Assembly: GCA_902728285.1 (NCBI GenBank) | Contig: CACVBU010000865.1 | Location: forward strand, 3,549,008 to 3,613,007 | Source: Clytia hemisphaerica | Lineage: Eukaryota; Cnidaria; Hydrozoa; Leptothecata; Clytiidae | Reading direction: 5' to 3' | DNA length: 64,000 nt | Shown: in pieces, positions 15,701 to 26,362 of the stretch | Position numbering within the stretch: position 1 is the first letter of the stretch | Layout of the letters: each line of letters begins with the position of its first letter | The notes under the pieces: model-generated | What the model was told of the DNA's origin: nothing | The model's database searches: none | The model's input: the letters and a program-made list of their open reading frames with translations, nothing else | Translations under genes and position numbers: made by a program

Positions 15701-18700
15701 TTAGATGATCTTTTAGCACTTTTTGTGGGTAACCACTTTTACTGCATATTGTTTTTAGATGTAAGTGAAAATGACCAAATCCTTGTTTACCACATGCGTA
15801 AGATCTTAATGGTTCTTTTCCATCTTTTGCCCATTCAAGACATTTTGGAACGAATTGGTCCTGTTAAGAAAAGAAAGATGCAATAACTGAATGAACTAGA
15901 GTGTGATTGAAATTCCTCTCTTACAAGTTTCTTCAAGAAAAATAAGTGATTATGGAAAATATCATGGCATGGTACTATTAACCCTTCAAGAATATTTTTT
16001 TAAATCTAAAGATTGACAAGTGCCAAGACCATGAATCACCATGAATTTTGAACAATAGCTCTACTATTCATTGGATAGTTGGCGATTATTTTCAAAAATT
16101 GACTGATTGATCCACTTCATGTTGATTGGATAAATATTTCAAAAGTTAATCACCAAAGGATTAAAGAACAGTCCTTAGCAACTTGCTCACTGTAAATTGG
16201 TTTGGTACAACAAACTTTCAATGAGATAAACATTATGAAATGTACAAGAAACAATCAAAATCAATTTTCAGATGGCTTCTAGTTTGAAGAAACATGGATC
16301 CTTACCAAATCAGAAAAAAAGTTACTCCATGGTAAAGCAGGTTCCAAATTTATTAGCAAGCGTGCCATTGCACAATTCAGCTCAAAGTCATTTTCTCGTT
16401 TGGTAATGTAATTGATAGTCAAGTACTAAAAAAAACAAAAAAACGATTAATATACATGTAAAAAAAGAAAACGTGAAACATTTGCCTTGGTTCATATTTT
16501 GTTCAGAATGTTTAAAGGTTTTGTTTGTTTTTAAAATAAGAGTGATATCGTTTGCTTACTCATCAATTTTATTTCACAAGCTTTTTCACATTGGATTGAT
16601 ATGGATGTGGAGCAAGATTGGTCAGAAAGAAGAAAAGAAAATATTTTTTTTGCTTATATCAGCATAATATAACAATAGGCAGACACTGTCCTGATATGAA
16701 ATATGTGTCTGATATGAAACGGGAACACTTATGTAAAAATAAAACCTTTAATGATTTTAACCAATTCGTTTAATGGTTTAAAAGAAGCTGGAGACCAGTA
16801 TGAAGACAACAAAAACAGCTTGCTGTGGGCGTTGTGAAAACAATAAGACAGTTGAAAATACATTTCAGAATATTGACTCTACAAGGCTTGACATGTTCTT
16901 AATTAAATAAAATCTAATAATAAAGTTTCTTATATAAACGTTCTTTTATAAGAACAAATTTTGGAGAATAGAACATAAAGCTTCGCTGGCTACAATCTTA
17001 TGAACAAGTTAAGAACATTTTAAGGCTTTGGGGACTCTAAAACACCCAATTTCTTAGGAAAATGGACCGAAATACTCACACAATGATGGTGAAATTAAGA
17101 ACATGCTAAGAACATTTGAAGGCTTAAAATTCAAAAAGTTAAGAACATCAGAAGGCTTACAAAATTTGGGGAAACGTGTAATCATGAACATATAAACGAC
17201 TGGACATCCATCTTTTATTTTCTCTTTGAAGCAAGCTTCGTTGCCGCCTGTATTTCAAAATTGATATGAAAAATCCGACAATATTCCGTCATAATTTTAT
17301 TTTTTTGAATTATTTAATTAAAAGGATTAATAGAGCTTGAACATTTGTCCCAATTCACAAAAAAAATATTCTCAAATTTTTTCACAAGTTTGCAATATAT
17401 TTTATCAACACTTTCACCTCTGAAATGCACAATTTCAACTCCGTGTATACTTTTGAATCACTTTTGTCACTCCAATAATTTTTTTGATGACTTGAAAAAA
17501 ATAGCTTGCAAAATTTGAGAGCCTGTGTCATAAGAATATTAAAATTTGAATGTGACACTCTCTAAAATTATTCGACACTTTTAAGTAAAAATTTAGACAT
17601 ATTAGTTGGAGTTTTGACAAGCTGACGATGATTTTGCTTCTGTTATCTTTGTTATGATATAGATAAAAGACTTGAAAAGAGTAGAATAACAGAGACTTTT
17701 GTCGAAGTTTTGACGTTGTTAGCAAAGTATTCCCAAGAGGTATATCATCAAAATTTATTGTTTCATTTTATGCTTTTAACGAGGCGGCAACGAAAGCTAG
17801 CAGCGCTTTCTACAAAAAACAAGTGATACTTTTATGGACCTACCTGGTTATGCATTCAACACATATATAATTGATATCTACGTGAGCATGAACGTTAAAC
17901 AATCATTCAGAACACAAATAGTGACGATTTATTAAAATTAGTCGTTTGTTTCTTATAAAAAAAAACGTTTAGAAGCCAAAATTTCATGCTCTTGATTCTT
18001 TCATATTCAAGACTTCGTTAGCAAAAAACATCTATCTCATTAAAAAATTCAGTAATTTTAAGAACATTGATGTATGCTTACAGTGATTCTTATAGATAAA
18101 TATGCGTTTTTTGAGCTGAAAATCTTTTTTTACAAAAATCTGCTTGACCCATTTTTTACCTACTTTCGTGCAAAAAATCAGAAAAAAACAACGATCCAAT
18201 ATTTCACAAAGTCCAAAAAAACCTTTTTTAGCCGTTTTTTGGCCCAAATTTGCCCAAAAACATTTTTTTTTCAAAAATTGGGCTCCGTCACATTCGAGGG
18301 TTTATAGTTATGCATCTTTGTGCAAAAAGTCTTAAAAAATGAAAGAGCCAATCTCGAGAAAAGCTAATACCTAAGTAATTGATAATGTGCTTATAAAAAA
18401 ATATTAAACTTGGCCAGTTTTTCTATAAAAACACGCCAAGCAACCAAAATTTCATGTCTAAACACACATATTCTTTAAAAGTAAGCCCTCATGAGCAAAA
18501 AAAACTTCTATCTCATAAAGAAATTGAGTAATTTGACTAAGAACATTGATGTATGCTTATTAATAGTGATTCTTATAGATAAACATGCGTTTTTTAAGCC
18601 AAATAAATTTTTTTCCAAAAATCTGCTTGAGCCATCTTTTACCTATGGTGGTACCCTACTTTCATGCAAAAAATCAAAAAAATTTAATGATCCAATTTTT

Positions 18701-21038
18701 CACAAAGTCCAAAAAACCCGTTTTTTAGCCGTTTTTTGGCCCAAATTTGCCCAAAAAATTTTTTTTTTCGAAAATCGGGCTCCGTCACATTTTGGCCACC
18801 ACCGTTTTGCACCTTTGCACCAAAAATCAAATGATTCCTATGATTCAATCTCGAGAAAAGCTGGTAACGAACGGACAGACGGACGAACGGACAGAGGTGA
18901 ATTTATAGGACCTCCACCCCACCGGGGTAGGTCCAAAAAAACAAAGGAGATGGATGTCCATCGTTTATATGTTCGTGGTATGTAATCAAGAGTGCATTAA
19001 ATATTAAAGTTACCTTATATCTTAATTCATCTGCATCAGCAACAATTTCTAAAAGGTGTTTCCATGAAGAGTCAGCTTCTTCCCTTATATTGCGATCTAT
19101 GGAGAGAAAATATTAAAGAATATTAAAGGATACTTTAATAGGCCGTGGCCAGTGGATTATTATTGTTTCAAAAATAAAGAAAAAATTCAAAATGTCTGGG
19201 ACCAACTTTTTGATATGTTTCTTACTCAATTTGAGGGTGCTGATTCCAAATTTGAATGTTACCAAGCTTGAAAACCCGCAGTTTTTGCGTAATTTGCGAT
19301 TTTTTGCGTTTTTAGGCAAAATTGTAAGCCCTGAAAATGTGTGATTTTTTGGGGGGGGGTCTTCAAAATCAAAAAAGGACTTATATCAGGTGATAGAGCT
19401 CTTCAAACTGAGCAAAAAAATGTATTATATCAAAGTCTCAACTTTTCTAGATCAAAAGTTATAGACGATTTTATGGTCAAAAATTGGGAAATTTGTGGAA
19501 AAAACCGGGAATTTCCCCACAATCTGCATAATTTATGCAAAATTATAGCAATTTTTTACCACAAAAACGCCCATAACTTTTGATCTAGAAAAGTTGAGAC
19601 TTTGATATAATACATTTTTTTGCTCAGTTGGAGGAGCTCTATCACGTGGTATAGGTATTTTTTTATTTTGAAGACCCCCCCAAAATCATGAATTTTCAGG
19701 GCTTACAATTTTGCCTAAAAACGCAAAAAATCACAAATTACGCAAAAACTGCGGGTTTTCAAGCTTGGTAACATTCAAATTCCGAATCAGCACCCTCAAA
19801 TTGACCAAAATCAATTCTAAAAGCTTGGTCACGGACATTTTGAAAAAAAGTGAAACGTTTTGGTGGCACTGGCCATGGCCTATAATGGGATAAACTTTCG
19901 CGGGGATTAAATTTCGCGGATTTCACGGATTTGAGTGTCATCCGCGAAAATCCACGAAATTAAGTCCCAATGGAAATTTGGCAGTCTCATCCGCGAAATA
20001 TTTCTAAACAAAACTCAAAACATGTCAAATAAATACTATTTGAATGGTTACTTGCATCATAGAGGCGCAAATTATGTGTATTTCAACAACCAACATGCAT
20101 GATTTGACAGTGAAAGTCACAAAATCGTGAAAATTTTGTCACCCAATACACCACCCGCGAAATTAAGTCCCGCGAAATTTTTGAATTCCGCGGATAATCC
20201 CAACCGTGAAATTTAATCCCCACAAAAGTTTATCCCATTAAAGTATACCCTAAAGTTGTTGAATACACCAATCAAGCCTTAATGACCATAAGTTGGCTTG
20301 TGAGGGGGCTGGTTAAAGATTTACAAAGAAATGACGTCAAACTGTCTGTCAGGAAATTCTTTGTCTATGGGAAGTCACAGAAATGACTTCAGGCATTTTG
20401 ACGTCATCTATTCATGGTAAACTCAAAACCAGTCCCTTCACACTTTGAAGGTAGAAAGGTGTAAGGAGTGTAATTGCAAGCTATATTCCATTACTAAAGT
20501 TGCGTAAAATCATCATCATAGTATTTTACATTGAGAGATTTTAATTTTTCTGTTTTGAAAACTTTTATAAGCAGTACTCCATCTAGAAACATTTCTTTCT
20601 GGGCCAGAGGATTGGATAATGGCTCAATTTCTGAAGACCCTAAACAAAACTAAATTGAACAATTACGTGACTGTTGTTCATGGAAAGGATCTGGATCTGA
20701 AGCATCATAAACATTCGCTTCCTCTTCAAGCATCGTGGAAATTCTAAATAAATGAAAAAAAAAGTTTTGGCTTGTTGCCTCACATGATCTCTTGATTTAA
20801 ATTAAAATAACTCTGGGGAAGTTTACATTACAGTAAAAAAGTTTCATAATTATTTTAACATTTAAATAACTCTGGATAAAAGAAGCCACAATGAGCCTAC
20901 TTATGAGCATGACAAAGACACGATAAAGTTCTTTACTCACTGGTCAAAGACTTCAACCGGAGAATGTTGCAGTCTGTTGATTTCTTTTAATTTGTCAAGA
21001 AGTTCTTTCAATTTGGATGACTTTTCTAACAGTGCCAT
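795..21038 (-). CDS. DCAF1: DCAF1 / VprBP, N-terminal 838 residues (19 exons, 3' end off window)
   Basis: Substrate receptor of CUL4-DDB1 E3 ubiquitin ligases. Exons in transcript order: 21038-20941, 20743-20667, 19096-19014, 16425-16306, 15860-15791, 15207-15140, 14043-13878, 10151-9973, 9056-8955, 8211-8044, 7749-7570, 6491-6303, 5876-5775, 5481-5402, 4790-4671, 2932-2841, 2309-1990, 1368-1287, 1012-795. I called each from AG/GT borders. All phases join without a stop and sum to 838 codons, starting MALLEKSSK. Family landmarks recognised from memory of human DCAF1: DPDPF near residue 50, [34 protein letters not shown] and LMKEP blocks of the armadillo-like region, then a LisH-like segment ([14 protein letters not shown], then GLSKAAEVL). 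The WD40 and acidic tail domains are not in the window. The linker after the first armadillo block is shorter than in vertebrates. A hAT-type MITE lies 8 nt inside the intron after exon 12. Confidence 0.93.
2520..2672. mobile_element. palindromic MITE in DCAF1 intron
   Basis: An imperfect inverted repeat: about 35 bases from 2521 (GCAACGACTACCTCGTTT) match the reverse complement of the end (AAAACGAGGTAAGCGTTGC, ending near 2672). An open frame across it is a by-product. The element lies in the intron between DCAF1 exons 2932-2841 and 2309-1990. Confidence 0.55.
5053..5275. mobile_element. palindromic MITE, AGACCATGTTC termini (copy 1)
   Basis: Starts AGACCATGTTCAGACGTTAC and ends with its near reverse complement GTGTGAACATGGTCT. 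The inside is rich in GGAACGGAAC-type motifs that also fold back. A shorter member with the same termini is at 49465-49616. It lies in a DCAF1 intron. Confidence 0.75.
5999..6286. mobile_element. hAT-type MITE, copy 1
   Basis: Terminal inverted repeat CACTGACCTTTATATA on the left; the right end is degenerate but finishes GGATCAGTG. Flanks are CACACTAC (5991-5998) and GACACTAC (6287-6294), an 8-bp target duplication with one mismatch. The ~285-bp body matches the copies at 12724, 43583 and 47955. The element ends 8 nt inside the intron whose donor follows the DCAF1 exon 6491-6303. Confidence 0.85.
7216..7373. mobile_element. palindromic MITE with GGGCTGTACT arms
   Basis: Inverted arms: AATACAATAATGACCGG at the left against the reverse complement near 7340-7360, and GGGCTGTACTAAAAATATTG against CAATATTTCTCAGTACAGCCC. 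It lies in the DCAF1 intron between exons 7749-7570 and 6491-6303. Confidence 0.65.
10396..10556. mobile_element. palindromic MITE, AGTTATC termini (copy 1)
   Basis: Near-perfect fold-back of ~75-base arms: AGTTATCGCATGATTTCG on the left against CATGTGATAACT on the right, with GTGCAATACGAGAAATATTT mirrored by ATATCGAGTATTGCAC. The centre is CCTTTAGGCGAGG. A second copy is at 45602-45757. It lies in a DCAF1 intron. Confidence 0.75.
11711..11826. mobile_element. short remnant of the GGACCTACC-type transposon
   Basis: Contains AGGACCTCCATTTTGTGCCA, then AGAAAAGCTGGTAACAGACG, and ends GGTAGGTC plus an A-run. This matches the right portion of the larger elements at 17836-18934 and 23632-24671. 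Confidence 0.55.
11905..12672. mobile_element. non-autonomous transposon with CCCTACCTACTGAG ends
   Basis: The left end TTAACCCTACCTACTGAG and the right end CTCAGTAGGTAGGGTTAA (12655-12672) are perfect inverted repeats bounding ~770 bp. The short frames inside encode nothing recognised. It lies in the DCAF1 intron between exons 14043-13878 and 10151-9973. Confidence 0.75.
12724..12988. mobile_element. hAT-type MITE, copy 2 (right end decayed)
   Basis: Begins CACTGACCTTTATATACACT and follows the body of the other copies through AAAGATGGTGGATATAGCTT, but the right terminal repeat is lost and no target duplication can be read. Confidence 0.7.
14130..14280. repeat. interspersed repeat shared with 42820-42910
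   Basis: The block GATTCAGTCAC, AAATCTGATGGT and AAGTTGTGACTGAA occurs here and in a UPF2 intron at 42865-42910. Here it is bounded by GAGGTTACCGTAACC and AAGGTTACCGC, which look like weak inverted ends. Confidence 0.45.
16920..17180. repeat. repeat with recurring AAGTTAAGAACAT / GAAGGCTT motif
   Basis: Three or four spaced copies of AAGTTAAGAACATNNGAAGGCTT-like sequence. A related stretch, with AAGTTCTTATAAAGAAAC near its end, is at 46620-46720. It lies in a DCAF1 intron. Nothing coding seen. Confidence 0.45.
17836..18934. mobile_element. ~1.1 kb non-autonomous transposon, GGACCTACC ends (copy 1)
   Basis: Left end TTTTATGGACCTACC, right end GGTAGGTCCAAAAAA. The inside contains a direct duplication of ~450 bp: 18000-18330 resembles 18420-18860, including TTTTGGCCCAAATTTGCCCA and GGGCTCCGTCACATT. 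It ends with an ACGGACAGACGGACGAACGG tract. The 164-residue open frame at 18491 is repeat sequence. It lies in a DCAF1 intron. Confidence 0.7.
19131..20245. mobile_element. TACTTTAAT-ended MITE interrupted by another element
   Basis: The right arm (20200-20245) reads AATCCCCACAAAAGTTTATC then CCATTAAAGTA. The matching left arm is split: TACTTTAA at 19131-19138 and TAATGGGATAAACTTT from 19883. Between them sits the foldback element 19139-19882, flanked by a TAA(T) repeat. The interior has CGCGAAATTAA motifs shared with 41037-41305. Confidence 0.75.
19139..19882. mobile_element. foldback transposon with ~330-bp inverted arms
   Basis: Ends TAGGCCGTGGCCAGTGG and CCATGGCCTA with nearly the whole length palindromic. 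Both arms carry CTTTTCTAGATCAAAAGTTA, ATGTATTATATCAAAGTC and the AAAACGCAAAAAATC block in opposite orientation around a ~60-bp centre (19500-19560). Inserted into the left arm of the element 19131-20245. Confidence 0.85.
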
Positions 21039-23631
21039 ATTTTATTTTATTGTAATTTTTATCTAAGATAAAATGTATATTAAAAGAATTTTCGAAAAAT
21101 GGTCGAACAAATAAACAAAACCTGGTTGATCTCAACCAACACCCTAAAAAATGTGGAATTGCCGTGTCAGAACTGACCTGAAATATATTCAGGGGTACAA
21201 ATAGAAGCTACGACAGATAAAGCAGCTCAAGAAAAATAAAAAAATGTTGTTTTGAGCTGTGACTCGCAAAAAATAGTAAATTGATTTTAAAAAAGAAAAC
21301 ATATTTAGTTAGAGGATGGAAACATTCGAAAAAGTTCTTTGTGTATCAAAATGGGTTTCTTTACAAAATCATTTTACGTGTTTCAAAACCGTAAGTGTTG
21401 TACTTGCTTTTTGACTCAGTAAGATGAGGATACTCAAGAAATAATAAAACTTTGAAACCCACCAAGCAAAAATGTCATTTCTTTTAATTACATTGAAAAA
21501 TGAAATTACAAATAACAGCAAACAAGTATTTATATTCTTAAAGAATTTAGAACAACAAAAGCTAGTAATATATATTCAGGTGCAATTCACATAGAACGTG
21601 CATAGTGATGAAGAGGGGTGTCCTCAAAAAAACACATGCTCTTTGATTTGATATGACTTTTGTACAATGGAGAAAGGAACTATATGCACCAAGTGTTATA
21701 TGCATTATATATTTTGTGTTTGGCTTTTTATTTCAATATAAGCATTTGTCAGGCTAATCGATTCAAAGAGACTTGCCTGAATCGCTTCGCAATTCTTATA
21801 CATATACATTCATAAGGAGAAATCAAAACCAGGACCAGGAAAGTATTTTTTGAAATAAACAAGGGTGTACAAACAAGTTGATTTCAGGCCTACGGCCATT
21901 CTTATACATATACACTAGGCCTACTTTTTGTATCTTTAAAAACAGGCTAAGAAATATTCAGTTTTATAAAAATTCAGGGAAAGTCCTGTTTTTCATAGAA
22001 CATTCCAGAAACACTCATTCTAAATGAGGGTAAAATGAAATTGGAAAGGGAAATCTTAAACTAATGTCAATGAAAAGTACAGAAATAAAGGGGAAAACCT
22101 ATGTGAAACTGTTTCTATAGTTATGTTTGAAATATTATAGATGAATAACATTTATCAATAGTATGTAACATTAATATTTCTTATCTATTATCATTTTGTT
22201 AAAAGGGAAATTCCTAAAAAGTTGTATAAATGTATGGACAAATTATAATTTCAAGCTATTGGAGTTAAAGCTATGACAGCATAGGTAACAGAAGAATATA
22301 AAGAACTAGAAAAAGTGGACAAACTCAATTTTTCATAAGGAAAGAGGTAAGATTAAAATCAATTAAGTGATTTTAAAATCGAGAAGGAAAAAGAGAAACA
22401 ATGTTTTGTTTGGAAAATTTAATTTTAAATTTATATGCAGAGCTCAAAGAATCCTATAATTTATATATTCAGATAACAGTTTGTTAATCAGTTTGTTAAA
22501 GTATAATCACATAAACAAAAGTATTGCACATCAAGGGGCATTCTAAAATTAAAACACCTAGATATAAAAAGTGTAGTTGAGAAAATAGACCAGACATTTC
22601 TTTTATAATATGCAACCTTTGAAGTAGTAAAATAACAAACAAAATAATATTGGTGTCACTTTGAAACAATCAATTTCTTAGAACTATGTATGTAACAAAG
22701 AAAAATACTGTAAGTGCTATCATTTTTTGATGAGCTGTGAATTTTGTTTTTTTATAGAAGGATAAATAAAATGGAATGAGTTGGCTGATGTGCAGAAATT
22801 TTGTTCAGCTTGTCACTTATCAAAATTAACAGGTTACCAGAAAGTCAAAAAAATACTGAGAATGTGAAAGGCTAACATCTGCAACAAAGTAAGGCCATAT
22901 GTAATGTAGTTTTTTTAATATAGTTAAATGATGAATGGATTCATTGGTAAATAATTTGACGCGCAGCAATAAATGATTTTACTTTTGAAACCACTTTTTT
23001 TAAAGGAAACATTCAAAAAAAAAGTGTTTTCAAAGCTAATCTAAAGTTTAACACGCAAAATTTAAATTTAACACTTTCCACTCTATATTCTAACAGTTTC
23101 TCAAAGTTTAAATTCTAGCATTTTCGAAACACTAGTACAACTCAGCTTAATCTGGTTAGATTGTTAAAAAATTGTAAAATTAGAGTAGATTATATATTAT
23201 TACATGTAGTGTGGTTATCAAGGATAATTGCAGGAAAACTTTTTATTTTTCCTTGTAGAAAAAACCACTTTGTTGAACATCCCTTTTTGGGGCAGTTTCT
23301 CTCTTCCCAAGGCAAAACAATAAAGGCCAAAACTTTTAAAAACGTTAATCTATTTTCAAGCAATATCATTGATACTATTCGATACTATACTATACTATAC
23401 TCTCCAGTTTAAATGGAAGACTTAAAAAAAGGTATGGCGGATTTCCTTAGTTGACTCTAAATAACTTTGGACCAAAATTCAGCCGAAAGGCAAACTTGTG
23501 CCTGAGAGTAAGGTAAGAAAACTGACTATACCTGTCTTGACTTCTATATAATTATATATAGTTTGTGGAGAGCCTCATAAAAACATTGACCTTTAGGGTT
23601 TGCCTTAGGAGAAACAAGCAACATGCTGAAT
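21039..23631. other. AT-rich spacer between DCAF1 start and OAS gene
   Basis: The DCAF1 5' flank and intergenic DNA. No gene-like frame or splice chain was found on either strand. There is a short TATAC/TACTA microsatellite near 23376-23400. The DCAF1 promoter should lie just right of 21038, but no clear TATA box is seen. Confidence 0.5.
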
Positions 23632-24671
23632 GGACCTACCTAATGATTAACATCAGATGAAAATAAGAAAAAAGTGACAATAATTGTACAAAAATTCAGA
23701 ATGGAAAAATAAAGCTTGTGTATTGAATAATGTAAAATGGTAAAAAGGAATTTCCCCAAATACGAAAATCACTTAAACCATTCAGGCCCAAAAAACCTTT
23801 TAAGCTGTTTTTGGCCCAAATTTGCCCAAAAAAATTTTCCTCAAAAATCCGGCTCCGTCACATTTTGGGCGTTGCCATTTTGCATCATTGTGCAAAACAT
23901 CAGAAAAAAATTATGAGTCAACGTTGAGAAAAGCTATATTTTCTTATTTGGTTAAAGGGAATTTCCCCAAAATACGAAAATCCGTCTTTTACAGCGAATA
24001 AAAATTTTCCAGGAAAAACCACTTCAGCCATTCTTTAGAGAATCTTGTCCTCCATCTTTGTACAAAAAATCAGAAAAAAGTAATGACAGGATTTTACACA
24101 AGTCCAAAAAACCCTATTTTTAGGCAGTTTTTGGCCCAAATTTGCCCAAATATATTTTTTTTCGAAAATCGAGCTCCGTCACATTTTAGGCATTGCCATT
24201 TTGAATCATTGTGCAAAAAATCAGAAAAAAATAATGAGTCAACTTTAAGAAAAGCTATATTTTCTTATTTGGTTAAAGGGAATTTCCCCAAAATACGAAA
24301 ATCCGTTTTTTAAGGCGAATAAGAATTTTCCGGGAAAAACCACTTCAGCCATTCTTTAGAGAATCTTGTCCTCCATCTTTGTACAAAAAATCTGAAAAAA
24401 GTAATGACAGGATTTTGCACAAAGTCCAAAAAACCCTATTTTTAGGTAGTTTTTGGCCCAAATTTGCCCAAATATATTTTTTCTCAAAAATCGGGCTCCG
24501 TCACGTTCTGGGCATTGCCATTTTGCATCATTGTGCAAAAAATCAGAAAAAACTAATGAGCCAATCCTGAGAAAAGCTGGTAACAGACGGACGGACGGAT
24601 GAACGAACGAACGGACATGGGTTAATTTATAGAACCTCCAGCCCGGCCCGGAGGTAGGTCTGGGTAGGTCC
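23632..24671. mobile_element. ~1.0 kb non-autonomous transposon, GGACCTACC ends (copy 2)
   Basis: Left end GGACCTACC, right end GGTAGGTCC. The body is a run of three related ~280-300-bp units (23780-23940, 23945-24250, 24255-24570). Each carries TTTTGGCCCAAATTTGCCCA, GCTCCGTCAC and GAGAAAAGCT; the last is followed by the GACGGACGGATGAACGAACG tract. It ends ~310 bp upstream of the OAS start codon. Confidence 0.75.
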
Positions 24672-24980
24672 AAAAAATGCTGTGACAACAAAAGTGAAGC
24701 AGTGTGCTATTTCAAAAAACCTGAGCAAAAGGTGTGCTCAAAATAAAGGTTACGCTACATAATGATTCCTTGGGACTCCCCAAAATACATCAGATAAAAA
24801 TGGCCACTATAGTCACAACATTTTTTTACTGATATAAAGGTGCCCTGATGTCACCAGAATAATATAAAAAGAAATGAAATTTTGAAAACTTGAATGATCT
24901 TATTAAAATGATGAATTTCTTGCATTGCTCTAGACTTTGTGAGTTAGGTAAAAAGTTCTATTCTTTTTTTCAGGATTGCA
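24672..24980 (+). other. OAS 5' flank with splice acceptor
   Basis: A TTCTTTTTTTCAG acceptor ends at about 24973, eight bases before the OAS ATG. The gene therefore probably has an upstream non-coding exon, which cannot be located by eye. The DNA is otherwise AT-rich and featureless. Confidence 0.5.
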
Positions 24981-26333
24981 ATGGAAGAAAAACTTGAGAG
25001 ATACATTCAATCCTATGTTGACGAATGCAAACCTTCGCAAAATGAGATCAGTCAAGGCAAAAAAGTGATGAACAATATTTTCAGACTTCTTCAAGCTTCA
25101 AGAAAATATTCCATTGACCGAGAAAGATTGGCAGGGAGTACAGCTAAAAAGACAGCCATTTCTGGTCACATAGATTTTGATTGTGTTGTGTTTGTGAATC
25201 CTCAAGACAAACAAGGCTTCAATGTTAAAATTCCTGAAGTTCTGGATAATTTTGAAGAGATTCTGATATCTAATGAAAAATTTGATCTGGAAGAAAAAGA
25301 TTTCAGGAAAACACCAAGACGGAATCCAAGCACATTACAGGTCACAATTGATGATATTGGTTTTGATATCTGCGTTGGTTTGAACCAAACATACCACAGT
25401 AACCATAGAGATAAAAAAGGGCAGAGCGTTGCATTTGTTGAAAGAAGTATTGAGTTTACCAAACAAAAGAGTGCATTTGCCCATGAAGTTGCTCGCTTGG
25501 CAAAATTTTGGAACAAGACAATTGTCTTAGAGTTGCTGACACCTAATTCCTATGTTTCTGGAAGATCCACAATCATGGAGTTGATTGCTTTTGCAGCAGC
25601 AGCTGAAGCGGCTGAAGAAGAAAAACATGCAAGACATAGGTTGTCCCATCTGAATGCCTTCAGAAAATTCCTTGTAATGTTGAGAGATATTGAGGAGCTC
25701 AAGATATCACACAGAAATTTCTGGAGTAGCAACGGAATTCCTAATGTTGGTAACCATATGGCCCCCTATCTTATTGACCCATCTGACCCAGAAAATGATT
25801 TGCTGGAGACAATTAAGCCTGAAATAAGAACAATTTTCTCTCAATGTGCAAGCACAACACTAGAGCGTTTGGGATTGTATGAAATGGGAGGGATCAATGA
25901 CATTTTTGAAATGTATCCATCATGGCATGGAAACAAATTTGCTCGATGGGAACCAAAAAATTGGCTGGTAGGGACAGTAACAACAAACAGTGCATTTGTG
26001 GATTTGAAATACAACAAAGGAATGGTTAACAACAACCAACATAATGGTCGTGTAAAGTGGCTTGAAAAATATTTGATCCCTCTTGTGAAGCGAGCGGTGA
26101 TTGAGAGCGTACACAAAGAAAAGGAAAAGATTAACTCTACCGTTTCCAGCACAAGTACAAGCCTAAATAAAAAAGTTGTCAAAGAAAAAGTTGAAAGTTC
26201 AATCGATGAAGAGATTTTGAAAACAGATACCAAATGGAGTCCGTCAAGTGAAGGAGATGAAAGTCGAATGGTGACCATCACCATTCCATACAATGATGCA
26301 GGAAAAAATGCAATAAGAATCAGCTTTGACTGA
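24981..26333 (+). CDS. 2'-5'-oligoadenylate synthetase family nucleotidyltransferase, 450 aa
   Basis: OAS enzymes polymerise ATP into 2'-5'-linked oligoadenylates and in vertebrates activate RNase L. The active-site pattern is intact: GS at residues 52-53, then DFD with Asp65 and Asp67 in GHIDFDCVVF, and the third metal ligand Asp129 in GFDICVG. ARLAKFWNK (172-180) matches the family's RLVKHW segment, and YLIDPSDP (263-270) matches the ILDPADP signature of the C-terminal OAS1 domain. At 450 residues it exceeds a single OAS unit (~350). The excess is a tail after ~340, ending in a Ser/Thr/Lys/Glu-rich stretch with no recognised domain. All coding sequence is in one exon, preceded by an acceptor; AATAAA follows at 26357. 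A cGAS-like enzyme is the main alternative, but the DxD spacing and IDPSDP favour OAS. No sign of breakage. Confidence 0.9.
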   Translation: MEEKLERYIQSYVDECKPSQNEISQGKKVMNNIFRLLQASRKYSIDRERLAGSTAKKTAISGHIDFDCVVFVNPQDKQGFNVKIPEVLDNFEEILISNEKFDLEEKDFRKTPRRNPSTLQVTIDDIGFDICVGLNQTYHSNHRDKKGQSVAFVERSIEFTKQKSAFAHEVARLAKFWNKTIVLELLTPNSYVSGRSTIMELIAFAAAAEAAEEEKHARHRLSHLNAFRKFLVMLRDIEELKISHRNFWSSNGIPNVGNHMAPYLIDPSDPENDLLETIKPEIRTIFSQCASTTLERLGLYEMGGINDIFEMYPSWHGNKFARWEPKNWLVGTVTTNSAFVDLKYNKGMVNNNQHNGRVKWLEKYLIPLVKRAVIESVHKEKEKINSTVSSTSTSLNKKVVKEKVESSIDEEILKTDTKWSPSSEGDESRMVTITIPYNDAGKNAIRISFD

Positions 26334-26356
26334 ACCCTTTATAGAATGCTTTGGGC

Positions 26357-26362
26357 AATAAA
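26357..26362 (+). terminator. AATAAA polyadenylation signal of the OAS gene
   Basis: A canonical AATAAA 24 bases after the stop codon at 26333. Confidence 0.6.

Noticed and set aside
18491-18985. 164-codon frame
   Set aside because: Entirely within the GGACCTACC-type repeat; Phe/Lys-rich translation follows the repeat units.
20561-20639. Additional DCAF1 exon with a TTTAG acceptor
   Set aside because: No usable donor phase, and joining 20667 directly to 19096 keeps frame and family alignment.
24356-24691. 111-codon minus-strand frame
   Set aside because: Antisense of the third unit of the 23632-24671 transposon.
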